Source: Laguncularia racemosa (Eukaryota > Streptophyta > Magnoliopsida > Myrtales > Combretaceae). Taken from it: DNA of 64,000 bases. Position numbers and translations under genes: made by a program. Each line of letters begins with the position of its first letter. Within the stretch, counting starts at the first letter, position 1. Location: NCBI GenBank assembly GCA_037954665.1, contig JBBMOL010000244.1:124001-188000 (forward strand). The letters run 5' to 3'. This document shows, piece after piece, positions 9,764 to 21,745 of this stretch. The notes below the pieces were generated by a model. It saw only the letters and a list, made by a program, of their open reading frames with translations. It was not told the origin of the DNA and made no database searches.

Positions 9764-10182
9764 GTGAATATCAATGGTTTGGTAATTACAACAACAAGCC
9801 GAGCAATCGTTGGCGAAGTACTAAGAGATGATAGGGGTAGATGGATACTTAGATTTGGAATCCAATTAGGGAAAGTCGACATAGTAGTGGTAGAACATCG
9901 AGGAATATTGTGGGGTTTACATTATTGTTTACAAAGAGGATTAAAAAATATTGAAATTAATGTGGATTCACAATCTATTGCTCAACTTTTGTTAAATGTA
10001 TTCTTGCAAACTTAAATACACTAATATTGTTTTGGCTTGTAGGGAAAAGCTCTCCCTTTGTTTACAAACGACAATTGAAGCTATCTCAAGGAAAGCCAAC
10101 AAGGTAGTAGACTGGATGGCAACTAGAATGCAACATTATGAAGAAAATACAATTTTGCTAGAAAAACCACCTCTAGAACTGT
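9764..10182 (+). pseudogene. LINE-encoded RNase H domain (RVT_3-like)
   Basis: Residues from MNINGLVITTTSRAIVGEVL through VDSQSIAQLL match the RNase H fold at the C terminus of plant L1 ORF2: an early Asp-bearing strand, then VLRDDRGRW, then a helix with EHRGILWGL carrying the Glu, then NVDSQS carrying the next Asp. The first frame stops at 10013-10015; the sequence continues in another frame from 9996 with a block like AISRKANKVVDWMA, the usual RKAN-D end motif. A frameshift therefore divides the domain. It is the tail of the LINE, not a separate gene. Confidence 0.7.
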
Positions 10183-10369
10183 AAACATTTTTATTTTCTG
10201 ATGTAAATGGATATGATTATACTAGAAAAAACTCATATGCTACTTATGTCAAATGGGCAATCCATAAGAAGCCACCATAGAACTTTTCCTCATGTAAATA
10301 TGCTAGTTGGCAGTTGACTTTTGTCGGACTGTGTTTATGCAATACTAAGTTATGTTATGTACCTAAAAA

Positions 10370-11469
10370 AAATATATATATATTGACATGAAGAATTTAA
10401 ATGATGGCTTAAAAGGTCGTAATCTTTTCTTCTTCTTCTTCTTTTTTTTTATTACAAGCACACTACTTTATCTCGGTTAGCAACATGTTGCCGTGTCCAA
10501 TGCATGAAAAAAGTAAAAAAGAAAACGGACACTTACATCCTTCAGAAGGACAATACAAAACATTTGGGAATTATGGCCGGTAAGCAAAACATGTTACGTA
10601 ACTGTTGCTTTCCAATAGCTTTTGGTTTCTTATATATCTAAAGATACAATAATCATTCATATAATTAAGAAAAGAAAAAATATAGAAGTTATAATTAAAA
10701 TAATAAAGTGGAAGTCATCTAAACGATTTTATAGAAATATGTATTTACTATTCGTTTATAAATGATAATTACCACATAAGGAAATTGTGTTTATTTATTT
10801 ATTTCCATTCAATCCAATAAGTTGTTTAATTACTTAATTTAAGCTCCCGTTATGTGTATGTATTTATTTTTCTTTTTTTTTTCCTTATATGGAACTTAAT
10901 CCAATACCAAGAAAAAAAAAAGAAAAAAAAAAGATCTTGTATAAAATACTCATTATAATAGTAATATAAAGTGGGAACAGAAATACCCAAAAAAAAAAAA
11001 AAGCACTCAATGCGTCGTTTCCTTAATATCCTTAAAGCATACAAAGGCCCCTTTCGCTATTCCATAATGCCGATGAAATCCGTACAGCAAATATCAAATT
11101 TCTTGCAACTCAACCATAAAAAGGCATAGGGAAAAGAATGCATGACAAGGTGCTGGTGGCAGGAAAAGCCAATTTTAACCACCATGCCCCACTCTTTTCC
11201 TTCACGCAATCTTTTTTAATTTGATCTATGGACCCATTCGTTCCCCACACTACATAAGATAAGTCTCTCTCTCTCTCACTCACACGCACACACACACACA
11301 CACTGCTCTACTCCCAAGACAACACCAGCACAATCTTCTCTTACTGCAGTCTTGCAGCAGAGAGCCACAGAAACCTTTTCTCCCAATTATTTTCCCACTT
11401 TAGGAGCCTCTTGTTCTATCCCTGAACCAAATTGGACAGAAAAATCCAAGGGAAAGAGAAGAACAAACT
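10370..11469. other. Intergenic DNA upstream of the OVATE family gene
   Basis: No coding signal. It contains a TA run near 10371-10381, TTC and T-rich runs near 10425-10450, several A-rich runs between 10860 and 11000, and an increasingly pyrimidine-rich stretch before the gene. The last ~250 bp probably hold the promoter and 5' leader of the gene at 11470; a weak TATA-like CTACATAAGATAAG lies near 11250. Confidence 0.5.
11263..11303. repeat. CT/CA microsatellite in the OVATE gene leader
   Basis: A run of about seven CT units (11263-11277) is followed by CACTCACACG and a CA run to 11303. CT-rich leaders are common near plant transcription starts. Its distance of about 170-200 bp from the ATG suggests the 5' UTR or core promoter. 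Confidence 0.75.
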
Positions 11470-12723
11470 ATGGGCAACCACAAGTTCAGGCTATCAAATA
11501 TGATGCCTAATGCTTGGCTCTACAAGCTCAAGGACATGGGTAGAGAAAAAAAACATAACCACACTCCTCCAATCAAGAAGCATTCATCTAGTACTAGTAC
11601 TACTGCTAGTACTACATCGACAACATCAACACAAGCAATAACAGCAACACCACATACTTACAGACCAAGGCAACATGCCCAACAATCCCACTCAAGAAAG
11701 TCCTACTACTACACCAGAGATCTATGCCCTAACCACCCAAATGACGCATGTTTCATCCCACAACCCCATTTTCCTAGCACGCCAAGAAAATCTACCAAGC
11801 ATAAAACACCCCCTAGGAGATCAACCAAATCTTTTTCTACTTCAGCTGGCCGATTTAGCTGCCAAGCTTCCATTGACTCTGTCTGGTCAAAAACTGAAAC
11901 CATGCCAGACCATGACTCCTCTGCTTCTTCCTCTGATACCTCGCTAGACCTCCCAAATACGCTACGGCCGCCAGAAACCCTCGTCCCCGAGTTCCGGCTG
12001 GACCGTGTATTACCCACCGAATCATCATTCAATAAGAGCGGTTCATGGTCCCCATCACGGAGCTCCAATGCAAATAGGGACGCCATCATTCACGTGGATC
12101 AGAATTCTTTCAACAGAAGACTAGACAGCACACTAGACGGTCCTCACGGTGATACAATAAGTGGATTTGAGCCTCCTTCAATAATAACAAAACCTGCCAA
12201 ATCCAGCATAGTTAACCCTAGAGTTACTGTCGAAAAATCCGGGACTAGGCACGAGGCAGCCAAGAAAAAATCCAAAAGTCCCCGCACGGAAAAAATGGCA
12301 TCACTAGTACCACATCCAAATAATGCTTCATTATCTGTCAAAATTGCAAAAGAACAAAAAAGGACCAGTACTTCTAGTAAAAAGTTTTCGGCTCATTCTC
12401 CGGGATTCAGGGTCAGGGTTAACTCTCCTAGACTAGTGAATAGGAAACTTCACCAGGATCATCCCAGAAAGAGCCTGTCATCGAGGATTTCAAGCAAAAG
12501 ACTATCCCAGAGCTTCGCGGTTGTGAAATCTTCGTTCGATCCGCAAAGAGATTTCAAGGAATCAATGGTAGAGATGATTGTGGAGAATAACCTCAAGGGT
12601 TCAAAGGATTTAGAGGAGCTTCTGGCGTGTTATCTATCTTTAAATTCAGAGGAGTATCACGAGGTTATCATCAATGTGTTCAAACAAATCTGGTTTGATC
12701 TTAGTGATGTCAAACTTGGATGA
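11470..12723 (+). CDS. OVATE family protein (OFP1-like transcriptional repressor)
   Basis: Intronless frame of 417 codons. The N terminus MGNHKFRLSNMMPNAWLYKL closely follows the start of OFP1/OFP2-type proteins, which have a conserved KFRLS...PNAW-YKLKDM block linked to DNA or partner binding. The middle is low in complexity: Ser/Thr-rich at about 25-60, basic clusters such as KKKSKSPR that may serve as nuclear signals. The C-terminal OVATE domain (about 351-411) has FKESMVEMIVEN, LEELLACYLSLNS, and YHEVIINVFKQIW, all typical. OFPs are plant-specific repressors that bind KNOX/BELL and TRM proteins and affect organ shape and secondary growth; this is family knowledge, not shown here. The ATG is chosen because the conserved block begins right there. 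No break is seen. It is the only convincing intact host gene in the window. Confidence 0.93.
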   Translation: MGNHKFRLSNMMPNAWLYKLKDMGREKKHNHTPPIKKHSSSTSTTASTTSTTSTQAITATPHTYRPRQHAQQSHSRKSYYYTRDLCPNHPNDACFIPQPHFPSTPRKSTKHKTPPRRSTKSFSTSAGRFSCQASIDSVWSKTETMPDHDSSASSSDTSLDLPNTLRPPETLVPEFRLDRVLPTESSFNKSGSWSPSRSSNANRDAIIHVDQNSFNRRLDSTLDGPHGDTISGFEPPSIITKPAKSSIVNPRVTVEKSGTRHEAAKKKSKSPRTEKMASLVPHPNNASLSVKIAKEQKRTSTSSKKFSAHSPGFRVRVNSPRLVNRKLHQDHPRKSLSSRISSKRLSQSFAVVKSSFDPQRDFKESMVEMIVENNLKGSKDLEELLACYLSLNSEEYHEVIINVFKQIWFDLSDVKLG

Positions 12724-13698
12724 ATTTAGTTTAGAGATTGCAGATCAAGATATTAAAGGGAGTTATATACATATTAATTACTGTTTTTCTATTCTTGGGC
12801 ATCTACTAATCCTTTTGGGTACATTTTCGTCACAGGCTTAATTACTTGAGTAAGGTCATTATTCTCTCAAGCAAATCTAGAGCAATTTTCTCCGACAATC
12901 TAACACTTTCTCTCTCGACAAGTATGACACGACATAGAAAATTAAGAAAAGAAAATGAAGGTGATTAAAATATGGGTGTGTTTGCTTCATGATAAAGTTG
13001 TTTTTTATTTCTTATTGAGTAATGATAGATGTCGAGAAAAATTGTTGAGCTATTCCTGAAATAAGAAAAGGGAATGACTTATTTTCAAAAGAGTTAATTA
13101 TTTTCCCTACTTTTTATTAGTATGTTTTACTTTTGCTAATCATCACCTCCATGGGTCGACTTCTCCGTTGTCTTCTATCATCACTTGCTATATTTGATAA
13201 TTATAAAATTTTAGATGTAATAAATAATAAATTTATTTTAGTAATAAAATAATTATAATTAGAAAACCACAACTTGTCTTACTGTGAAAAAACAACCCAT
13301 GCATGAGAGCTAAGTGTAAATGTGTAATTTCTGCACTCTCCAAACAAAGTGTAATTGTCCAATTGATGAAATGAAATATCAAGCGTAAAAGCACACGTCG
13401 ACCAGTAAGCTTAAAGTTCGTATCAATTGATTTTGAAAGCAAGTGGACGTGTATATATTGGATTGCTTATGCTGTGGCTTCAATCCAATGTGATTACTTC
13501 CAGGCGACGGACCTCTATATCATAGTTTTAGCCTATATGCAAGTTGAAGTACCAAAATATGAAATATAAAATATAAAACGAGACATCAATTTCCAAGCTA
13601 AACTTTTAAATAAATAAAATATGTTACCGAGCATACCATTTTTTTTGTAAATTTACATTCTGGCTTTCTAATCTACAGAAAATGGTGTACATGTGTTG
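12724..13698. other. Intergenic DNA downstream of the OVATE gene
   Basis: The first ~250 bp probably include the 3' UTR. The rest is AT-rich. A stretch near 12970-13140 resembles one arm of a Tourist-like MITE (GTGTGTTTGCTTCATG) but I cannot find the matching arm. No coding signal. Confidence 0.4.
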
Positions 13699-13830
13699 AG
13701 AAACCCACTATAATAATACCAATTTTCAAAAATATTTAGGAAATAAAATACCAAAAAAATTTATTCCTAAAATAGATTGCAAAGATGTGAACTCCGAATA
13801 TGCCTTCAATTGAGATGAAATTGGCAAAAT
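13699..13830. repeat. Left terminal inverted repeat of MULE-1
   Basis: Pairs with the reverse complement of about 17680-17810. It contains two copies of a motif of the type TTGAAGGCRTA (on the minus strand), also found in the other MULE ends in this window. Confidence 0.65.
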
Positions 13831-15599
13831 TGAAGACACCTATCTATGCCTTCAAGCAAATACTTAATTTTTTTTATAAATTTTAAATCAATTTTTGTAA
13901 TGGTTAAATTTATGAAAATTATTTTTTCAATTATTATGTGAACTATTATTTTTTTAAATAAAAAAATAATTTGAGAAAATTTATAATTTGAAAAAAAAAA
14001 TTGAAAAATTATTAATAAAATTTGTGAAATGAATTATAAAAAATCTTAGAAAAAATTATTAAAAAAATGTAAAAGCGTAAATATGAAAATAGGAAAAATA
14101 ATTTATTAAACATTGTTAATAAATTTATAAATTTCAAATAGTAATTTACATGAATCACAAATATTGATAAAAAGATTTATATATCAAATAAACAAGATAA
14201 AATAATACCATATCTCTTATTATTCCTTATCCTACTAAACTATCGTGCCAACCGCAAAAATATGTTTGTGAGCTTTCCTATCAGCCTTGCATTTGGAGTA
14301 AGAAGAGCCTATAACTCCTATGTTGGATGGTGCTAAGAGGCATTGTCAATGTCACGAGGAGACACTAAACTCTATTTTGTAACATGCTATGAAGATTCAC
14401 CCTAATACATTGGTTACTTATCAAAACGTCTCTTCTATAGAGTACTTAGTATAAGGAAAAGACCACTAATAAAATGACAATGTGGTGTGATGAATGTGCT
14501 AGGCATTGGGGCCGAGTGGTCGTCTGTCTTTTAGGCATTCGGTGGGAGTTGTTGGTCCTATACTAGATATTCTTGTGCTTAAGCCCCAGCTTCGAAGTTG
14601 TCTGTGTCTTGTAATCTTACAATGAATAGGAATCGGCTGCTATTGTTACTAGATATCAGTAGGATGCATCTCCACCTTAACCTCTACACCCTGATCCTAG
14701 TGAGCCTATGTGTACAACATTACCTCCCCTTCGAGATCATGTATAAACTCGAGGCCATGGTCAACTAGAGAAACAGTCGTAACATGGTATGAGAATAAGT
14801 GGATTTGCCATAATTTATCAGCCTATATGTTATAACGGGTTGCAAATTGAATTAGTATTGGATACGTAATGAATGATCCTATTAGTGTTAATGTTATACT
14901 TACCAGATAGCTAAGAACTGCTCATGTGCATCTTATGTATCAACGATTAACAGATTTATACCACCTCTTATATCTCTATTGCAAGCCATGAGGACCCGCT
15001 ATGTATACCAATCTAGTCAAATGCTCATTTCATAAGGCGATGTATGGTGCATGTTATATTGGCTAATATATATCAACCCTCCTATGCAAGTCATTTTGAT
15101 AGAGCTTTGGCTCTATGTTCACATCCTATGGAATATATTAATAACCTTTAAATTGCATAGCAATGCAATTGGGGAAATGCTACTCGATTATGTGGAAACA
15201 TATGAGTGGCACTCGAGTAGTCCAAATGTGTCTATCTACTCTGCAGAAGGGTAGTAAGATGTGAATCGGATTGCTTGCGTATGGCTCTCACTTAACCTAT
15301 AAGATAGTAAGTAAAATTTAGAGTTAACGATACATATGATAAAATGGAAAAGTGAAAAATGGTTAAAGAAATACCTACTCACCATTTTACTTGTCAAGAG
15401 CATCTTGATAAGTGCCAAAAACATGGGTTAGGTGATATTGAGTGTCTGAGCTTGTCCTCAAACATGCGGCTAAGGGAGCTCTAGCCTTTATAATATATTC
15501 GTGCTAGCTGACAAGTGTTATGTGTGGGAATCTATCGTATGCTCAAATTTATAGGAGTATCACTACCCCTCCAATCTCGTGAGACAACGTGATAAATGC

Positions 15600-16181
15600 A
15601 ACACAAAGGTGGTGCTAAACATGTGGACCCCTAACTATACATCCCTATCACATAGAAATGCTCTAGCAGTGGTAAAAACATGTTGTAAACAAAGGAGCTA
15701 GATTTATCAGTAAAGATAAATTCGCTAAGCAGCTACAAGATATATGCACCCGTCTAACGCGCAACATGCTCTCCATTTGTGTGGTTTGGTAGGACCTAGT
15801 ATATATCTTGGAGCCACATCATACTAATGTGGCCCACCTACTGCAAACTCTAGCCTCACCTCGAGCAATCTCTCATATGTGGCAATCCAATCCAAGGAAC
15901 TACTTCTTATCACTGCCTAACCATCAGTTGGGAGGCCTAGCTAAGCCTTAATATCTTATAGGATGATAGTGAACTCTCTAGTTAGCATGTGAAATGTGAG
16001 CATCTCTTGTCTCTATCGTTCAACTAGGGCTATAATCATATGTCAACTTAGTTGTATGAATGGCAATTGGTTTATATCCCACCAACTATAAATATGGTTC
16101 CATCTGCGAATCGACTAGAATAACGTTCTCTGTGCATCGAAGTGTTAACTCGTGACATCAAACAACAAGTCATGACTAATC
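15600..16181 (-). pseudogene. Plant mobile domain (PMD, MAIN-like) pseudogene in MULE-1
   Basis: On the minus strand a broken frame begins after a splice-acceptor-like CTTTACTTTTAG at 16182-16193 and reads LVV-CHEL, then in shifted frames LPFIQL, HMIIALVER, LTFHMLTREFTIIL, LGLPTDG-AVI and WIATYERLLEVRL. This order (HxLI-ALVERWRPETHTFHLP-GE-TITLQDV-LLGLPVDG-AV) is the hallmark of the plant mobile domain, found in MAIN/MAIL1 and in many transposon-borne proteins. Stops and at least two frameshifts kill it. Weak further similarity may continue to about 15400. It is homologous to the PMD at 40072-40440 in MULE-2. Confidence 0.72.
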
Positions 16182-16574
16182 CTAAAAGTAAAGAAGTGAA
16201 ATGTTGTAGTATTGTTAATATAACATAAAGTGATCAATTTCACAAGTTACGTGTGGTTTACCACTCCATTTGAAATGAACAATGAATGGCTTCATCTAAT
16301 CTACATAACGAAAAAAACTTACTTTTTCAAAAAATTCTTCTCCACATTAAAAAAAAATACTTTTTAATTTTAAAATTATTCAAAAATTTTCATTAAAAAA
16401 AATTGAAAGTTTACAAAGGAACAAAAGAAAGAATAGTTTATAAAAAATTTTAATAAACTGAAAAATTCTTAATTTCTTTTTTTAAATTAAAAAATTCGTA
16501 ATTTTGTTGAAAAATACCAAAATTTTAAAATTGAAAAAACTTCTAATTATTGAATTCATACTTAAATTTTTTTT

Positions 16575-17145
16575 CAAATAATAAAATTTGGTATTAAAAT
16601 TTTCAGTAACATGCATTTTTTTAAATTAATTTTTCAACAATTATTTAATTGTAACAAATTTTTGAAGTGATTTAAATAATAAACAAAAATTTTACACTTA
16701 ATAATAATATGAAATTTTTAGTGCAAACAATGTTGATATTTTTCACCTGCTACATATAACAACATTTACATAAATCATGTCTATCATACTATAAACTAAC
16801 AACAATTATTGGTATTTTAATAAAAACAAAAGATTACGAAGGATTACAACTAATGTTTTCAAATAATAAAATTTAATATTAACATTTTCATTAACAAGTA
16901 ATTTTTAAAATTAATTTTTTTCAATGATTATTTAATTATAAATTTTTTTGAAATTATTTAAATAAAAAACCAAAATTTTATACTTAAAATTAATGCAAAA
17001 TTTTTAGTGCGCATAATGTTGATCTTCTTCACATGTTACATACAACAACGTTTACATAAATCATGTCTATCTCACTACAAACTAACAACAATTACCAGTA
17101 TTTTAATAAAAACAAAAGACTACAAAGAATTATGGCTAATGTTTT
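16575..17145. repeat. Direct tandem duplication, two ~285 bp units, in MULE-1
   Basis: Units 16575-16859 and 16860-17145 both run from CAAATAATAAAATTT to a GCTAATGTTTT / ACTAATGTTTT end. They share the blocks TTTACATAAATCATGTCTAT and AACTAACAACAATTA. The second unit differs by scattered substitutions and small indels. Both lie just inside the right end of MULE-1. Confidence 0.8.
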
Positions 17146-17679
17146 GTGGATTGACGAAAAATAACATAACAAGAAAAAAAAATAAAGTATTTATGAAAAA
17201 AAATACGGAAATATAACCTAATCAAGTTTTTATATTGAAGAGATTGGGAAGATCTGTAGATGTACAAGCTTTTCTTTTTTTATCCATGAAACTTGTGTAA
17301 AAATTAAAACAACAAAAGAGAAAGAACGTTGGAGGCAGGAGAAAGAGAGATGGAAGAAGAAGTATAACTTTGTGTGAATTTATAACACAAATGTGTTGGT
17401 GTAATAATTTTCTTTTGCATATGGGTATGGCCATTGAAGATCACATGTAATAATACTGTGTAAGTTTACAGTTTCACTTTATAATAATTTTTGTAGATTT
17501 ATAGGTATAGGTTTACAAAGTAAGGTGACGAATAGATAAAATTATTAGATGGTAAGGGAAAGTTAGATAAAACTATTGGACGATTGGAGATGTTGACAAG
17601 AAAAAATTACTCAGAATAGTTACTTGAAGACGTATACATGGTTTGCGCATTTGGTACAAATTGCTTAAAAGTGTGGACG

Positions 17680-17810
17680 TTATCAATTTTATCTCAACTA
17701 AAGGCATGTTTCGGGTCCACACTTTCATAACCTATTTTAGAGATAAATTTTTTAGATACTTTATTTTTTATTATTTTTAAAAATTAATATTATTTTAGTG
17801 GATTTCCCTA
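17680..17810. repeat. Right terminal inverted repeat of MULE-1
   Basis: Reverse complement of the left end at 13699-13830, with many substitutions. The outer ~60 bp are AT-rich; the inner part carries GGCATGTTTCGGGTCCACAC-type motifs. Confidence 0.65.
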
Positions 17811-20800
17811 TATGTATTGCATGTTTTGTGGAAATACAATAAATAATGATTTGAAATGAGTGTCCCATTTTATTATATATAGATATAATTATCCTCGAAA
17901 AAATTAAAATATAAAATCAAATTATTCATAAATATTAAGAATGCATTTTTTTTTTTTTTTTGCAGACATTCTTTTTAATACAATCCACTAATATTTGACA
18001 ATCTTAATATATGAAAGGTGGGCAGTTCGATCCTCTGCTACACTTATTGTAAATCGTATAACTCTATAGTTAATAGGAAAAATATGCTTTAGTAAAACAA
18101 TAGATATTATACATTGATAAAATCGACACTTATGATTTAACTTATATTGAATTTTATTCTCGTTACTTTCCCTCTGAACAAAGTAAGAAACTTTTTTGTG
18201 TCTACTCTTAATATGGATACACATGGACTCGTATTCTATTTTTGTCAAATTTATCAGTAAAGTCAATTTCATTCGAATAGTCCCATCACGTGCAAGTCAA
18301 TATCGATGGGTTAATCATTTGAATTCGATGACTGGAAAATAAAGAAAAGGACTACAATTATTAATTACACTAGAATTAAATATCCACCCGCCATGTATAA
18401 CATAGGCTGCCTGTATGTATATATGGTATATAACTATTAATTACGTTTGAATATGTAACAATATGAATGACAATCTTTTTATAATTTATTTATTACTATT
18501 ACTATATATTTAGAAATTATTAATAATTATACATTACACATGTCTATACACATGACCTTTGTTATAAGCGAATCTTTCATCACAGCAAGGTTGTACCAAC
18601 CATACTCATACCTTGCAATCATCGGTTAAATAAGACATGCTTTACCCAGGAGTTGAGTGGCCTACTTAATCATGTTTTTCCCCTGAAAGGGCCAACTCAA
18701 CGGCGCTCAACATATGTGGCTGGCCTTATATTAGGTGGATGCAGGTGGTGCTAGGACCACCCTGGGGTACGGTGAAGTTTTCTTATCCTTTGTTTATTAT
18801 TTACTTATTTTCTCTTTATGTATTTGTTTATAAGCCATGTTATTAGTCAACTACATTAGTTAATCCTTGTAAACAACAGCATATTAGTTGATGAAATTGA
18901 ACAAGACCGACAATCTTTGTTTATCATACCAGTTATTTTACTACTGTAATACACTCTACTTCACTAGGAATATTCATAATTCGAATCTCATTAACGAGTT
19001 CTCTAGGCATTAATTAAAAAGATTAAAAGATAAAGCCTTTTATATTTTGAAAAATGATCACACAGTTCACGGACAAACAATTAGCGTGAAAATGTGTCAG
19101 TTTCTCTTTTTGCTCCTTAACAAATGCTCTTTAAGGGTTGATCGAAGGTTGTTAAATAATACATGGAGTTAAACAAACGTGTTGCTAATTTAATTTTCTA
19201 TGTTACAAATTAACGTTTGGTGGCTTCACCTTTGAGGCAGGGCCTAATGAGAAAACCTACACCTAATGCTGGTGATGTTTGATGTGGACAAGTTAGATGG
19301 GAAATCTTTGCTTAGGGTAGATGTAGATATTGTTAGTACTGGTTCATTGTTGATGGACAAGTTTGGACTTGGTCAATCAACTACACCGGTCCCCTGTGGC
19401 ATTTCTTCCGATTGGTAAAATCTGGCGTACCTAGTCTGATTTCATGACTAGACTCTATGTTCACCTGTAGTTCAAAGTCTTGCTTTAAAAGATATAAATA
19501 ATCATTAATATATAACCCTATATAAAAAAGATTTGTAGGGGAAAAAAAAATAATGTTGGTCTTTCATTTCAAACTTACCAAATGTTTAGTACATCTACTT
19601 GATCTTTCATATATCGAAATTCACTAATATAATCTGCTCAATTATTTTAAAGGGTTTTGTAATGACCTTGATTTTTCCCATTCATAGGTTTTTATTGCAT
19701 CCAAAATTATTTCATAGCATTACATACATTAAAAATATTATAAAAATTAAAAACAAGCATAGCTTATAAAGCCATTTATTAAGAACATCATAGTTAGAAT
19801 AGATAAATATTTACTGTCTTCAGCTTTTTGTCTCAAGTGTATTTTTGCTAGTTACACACACACACACACTTGATTTAATAGAACAAACTTTCATAATTAT
19901 ATGAATAAATTCTTTGTTTAAATATAAAATTGGCGGAAATACATTTAAAACACATAAAGTTGGAGAAAGTAAATATTTGTTTAATTAGGATACCTGTCAT
20001 TGTTTGGTGCTCCGTTTCAAAGATTCTCTTGAAATGGTGTTGGGCTCACGTGTATTATTTGCATGTTCTATATTATATGGGGGTTAGTATAATTAAATGT
20101 AAGAATTAAGACATAGCTTAATATAGAATATATATTTTATAAATGAATAAATCGCATTTTTGGAACCATCTGTTTCATTGTATGGGTCTAAATTAAAACT
20201 TGTGGTTAGAGTTCTGATGGAAAGCTAGTCCTATAAATTGCAACACTATATGTCAACAGAGGTTAGTGTTTTCTTTTATGCCTTAAGACAGCGTCTTATT
20301 TTGTCCAAGTGCAAACATATAATACAGGGAATTTGTCAAAGGTTATAATTTATATGCATTGCATTTGTCTTAATCTCCTACGTCTAGCTGTAAATCCATA
20401 TATGTGACCCTATATCTAGCTTATTTAGCATTGACTTATTGCCATGACTAGATTTGAGTGATCAATATCTAATTGAATCCTATATAAAAAAATTAAAATA
20501 GAACATAAAACTTGAAAGTGCTATAGTGAAATCTTGACTACATTACACATTGTCTCTCTTTAAGCAACCTTTTGTACATATTTCATTCCTTTATTTGGGA
20601 AATATGTTGTTAGCCCCTGTTGAGTTGCAAAATGTGCATTTTCACTATTCATGATGTGCCCAACTTGATGAATCAAATAGAACACAAAAGTTTTGTTCAC
20701 TTAAGGATTGAATCAAGTTGGAAATTATGATATTTATGGGTTTTTTTTTTGTCTATTTTAAGAAACATAAGAAGATAGGAACATAATTGTTATTAAATTC

Positions 20801-21070
20801 AACTCACTAATGATAAATATGAATTGAGTTATATCTATGTTGATGCTTGATATGACTTATAAATACTAAAATAGATGCAAGTTTGCCACAATCACAAATG
20901 ATTGATATAAATTCAAGCATTCATAGAGGAATGAAATTCACTCAATAATCATAGGCAACTCATGACGGAGTTTCATAATTTTCTTTTTCTAACTACTATT
21001 ACAACTATTGAGAGAGGGGGAAGTTAAATCTGATCCATTTTATTGAGAGACTAGTGTTCATATCATTGGG

Positions 21071-21164
21071 TTACAAAGTTTTTAGTTAGAGTTTGATAAG
21101 TTTCTTAAAAGAAAAGATTACAAAGGTTCTAGCTAGAGTTTGATAAGTTTCTTAAAAGAAAAGA
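21071..21164. repeat. 47 bp tandem duplication
   Basis: Units 21071-21117 and 21118-21164 share GAGTTTGATAAGTTTCTTAA and flanking bases, with four or so differences near their starts. A simple local duplication in noncoding DNA. Confidence 0.85.
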
Positions 21165-21729
21165 TAAGCTAATAATTTTTAAAATGGTTGTTGAAACCCT
21201 AATATAAACCCTTAAGAAGTCTTAATGAAAAACTATAGATAAGTGGAAGTTCTTTAAAATAGGACACAATAAAACACAAAATTTGGTATACCTATAATAA
21301 TCCTATCATTCAGGCATAATAAAACAAAAGAGTGCAATGTGCCTCTAATAATGATATCATTTGTGCAACCCTCTTCTACCATTTTAATGGTTGAGGCATT
21401 CATTCTATGGCGAGTAGATGTTGGGGGTGTCATTAGGATAGTGTTTGCAGGCATCTATATAGAGCCTGGACTTTTGACTTGCGATTCAACTGGTGAGCAA
21501 AGGCCTCTTATGCATAGAATGCTATATGCTACCATTTGAGTAGCACCTAGTTATCATTCGAATGGTAACTTTTATGCAACTTTTTTTTCATCCCTTAATT
21601 GTTGTAGCTACTAGGTTTAGAACTCAACTTTTTCTTCAGCTCTTCTCTTGGCTATTCATACCCATGATTGTATCAAATCTTTATTATGATACTCTTAAAT
21701 AACAATAACATAACAATGAATAGAGTATC

Positions 21730-21745
21730 TTTTTTTTTTTTTTTT
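21730..21745 (-). repeat. Poly-T run, possible 3' tail of a minus-strand retroposon
   Basis: A ~16 bp T run followed on the plus strand by CTTTTTGATAAAACAAAGG. On the minus strand this reads as CCTTTGTTTTATCAAAAAG plus poly-A, like the 3' tails of plant LINEs and SINEs. No 5' end or target duplication could be matched. Confidence 0.3.

Larger units (their letters stand above)
5962..10369 (+). pseudogene. LINE (L1-type) ORF2 remnant: endonuclease, RT, finger, RNase H
   Basis: This continues the LINE begun at 1-169. Endonuclease marks are VLGDFNDI near 6197-6220 and SDHYPLLL near 6460. Reverse transcriptase marks are IKLDLEKAYD near 7530-7565 and FIGDVILFAK near 7855-7885, where LINEs have the YADD or FADD box; the first catalytic Asp is replaced there. 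After that come a block like FMWYGKIDEALTH (about 8300), a zinc-finger-like block near 9250-9450, and an RNase H frame at 9764-10182 split by a frameshift. Many stops and frameshifts make it dead. The 3' end is a short A run near 10362-10369. Two later changes are visible: a MITE-like insert at 8914-9120 and a local duplication around 8690-8910. Confidence 0.85.
13699..17810. mobile_element. Mutator-like element MULE-1 (4.1 kb, PMD-carrying, no transposase seen)
   Basis: The left end (from about 13699, AGAAACCCACTATAATAATA) and the reverse complement of the right end (to 17810, GGGAAATCCACTAAAATAAT) align over roughly 120-130 bp, including a shared TTCCTAAAATAG / TCTCTAAAATAG block and a shared block ending near GATGAAATTG. 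Long terminal inverted repeats of this kind are typical of MULEs. A candidate 9 bp target duplication is CATGTGTTG / TATGTATTG (7 of 9), so exact ends are uncertain by a few bases. Inside are a PMD pseudogene (minus, about 15600-16181) and a direct duplication at 16575-17145. Its subterminal sequence near 17040-17110 matches MULE-2 near 46370-46440, so the two are one family. Confidence 0.72.

Noticed and set aside
11675..12341. Other-frame ORFs (90, 126 and 65 codons) within the OVATE gene
   Set aside because: Shadows in other frames; the 417-codon frame holds all conserved blocks.
12970..13140. One arm of a possible Tourist-like MITE (GTGTGTTTGCTTC)
   Set aside because: No matching inverted arm or 3 bp duplication found.
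18020..18040. B-box-like CAGTTCGATCCTC
   Set aside because: No A box at the right distance and no tRNA fold; single chance match.
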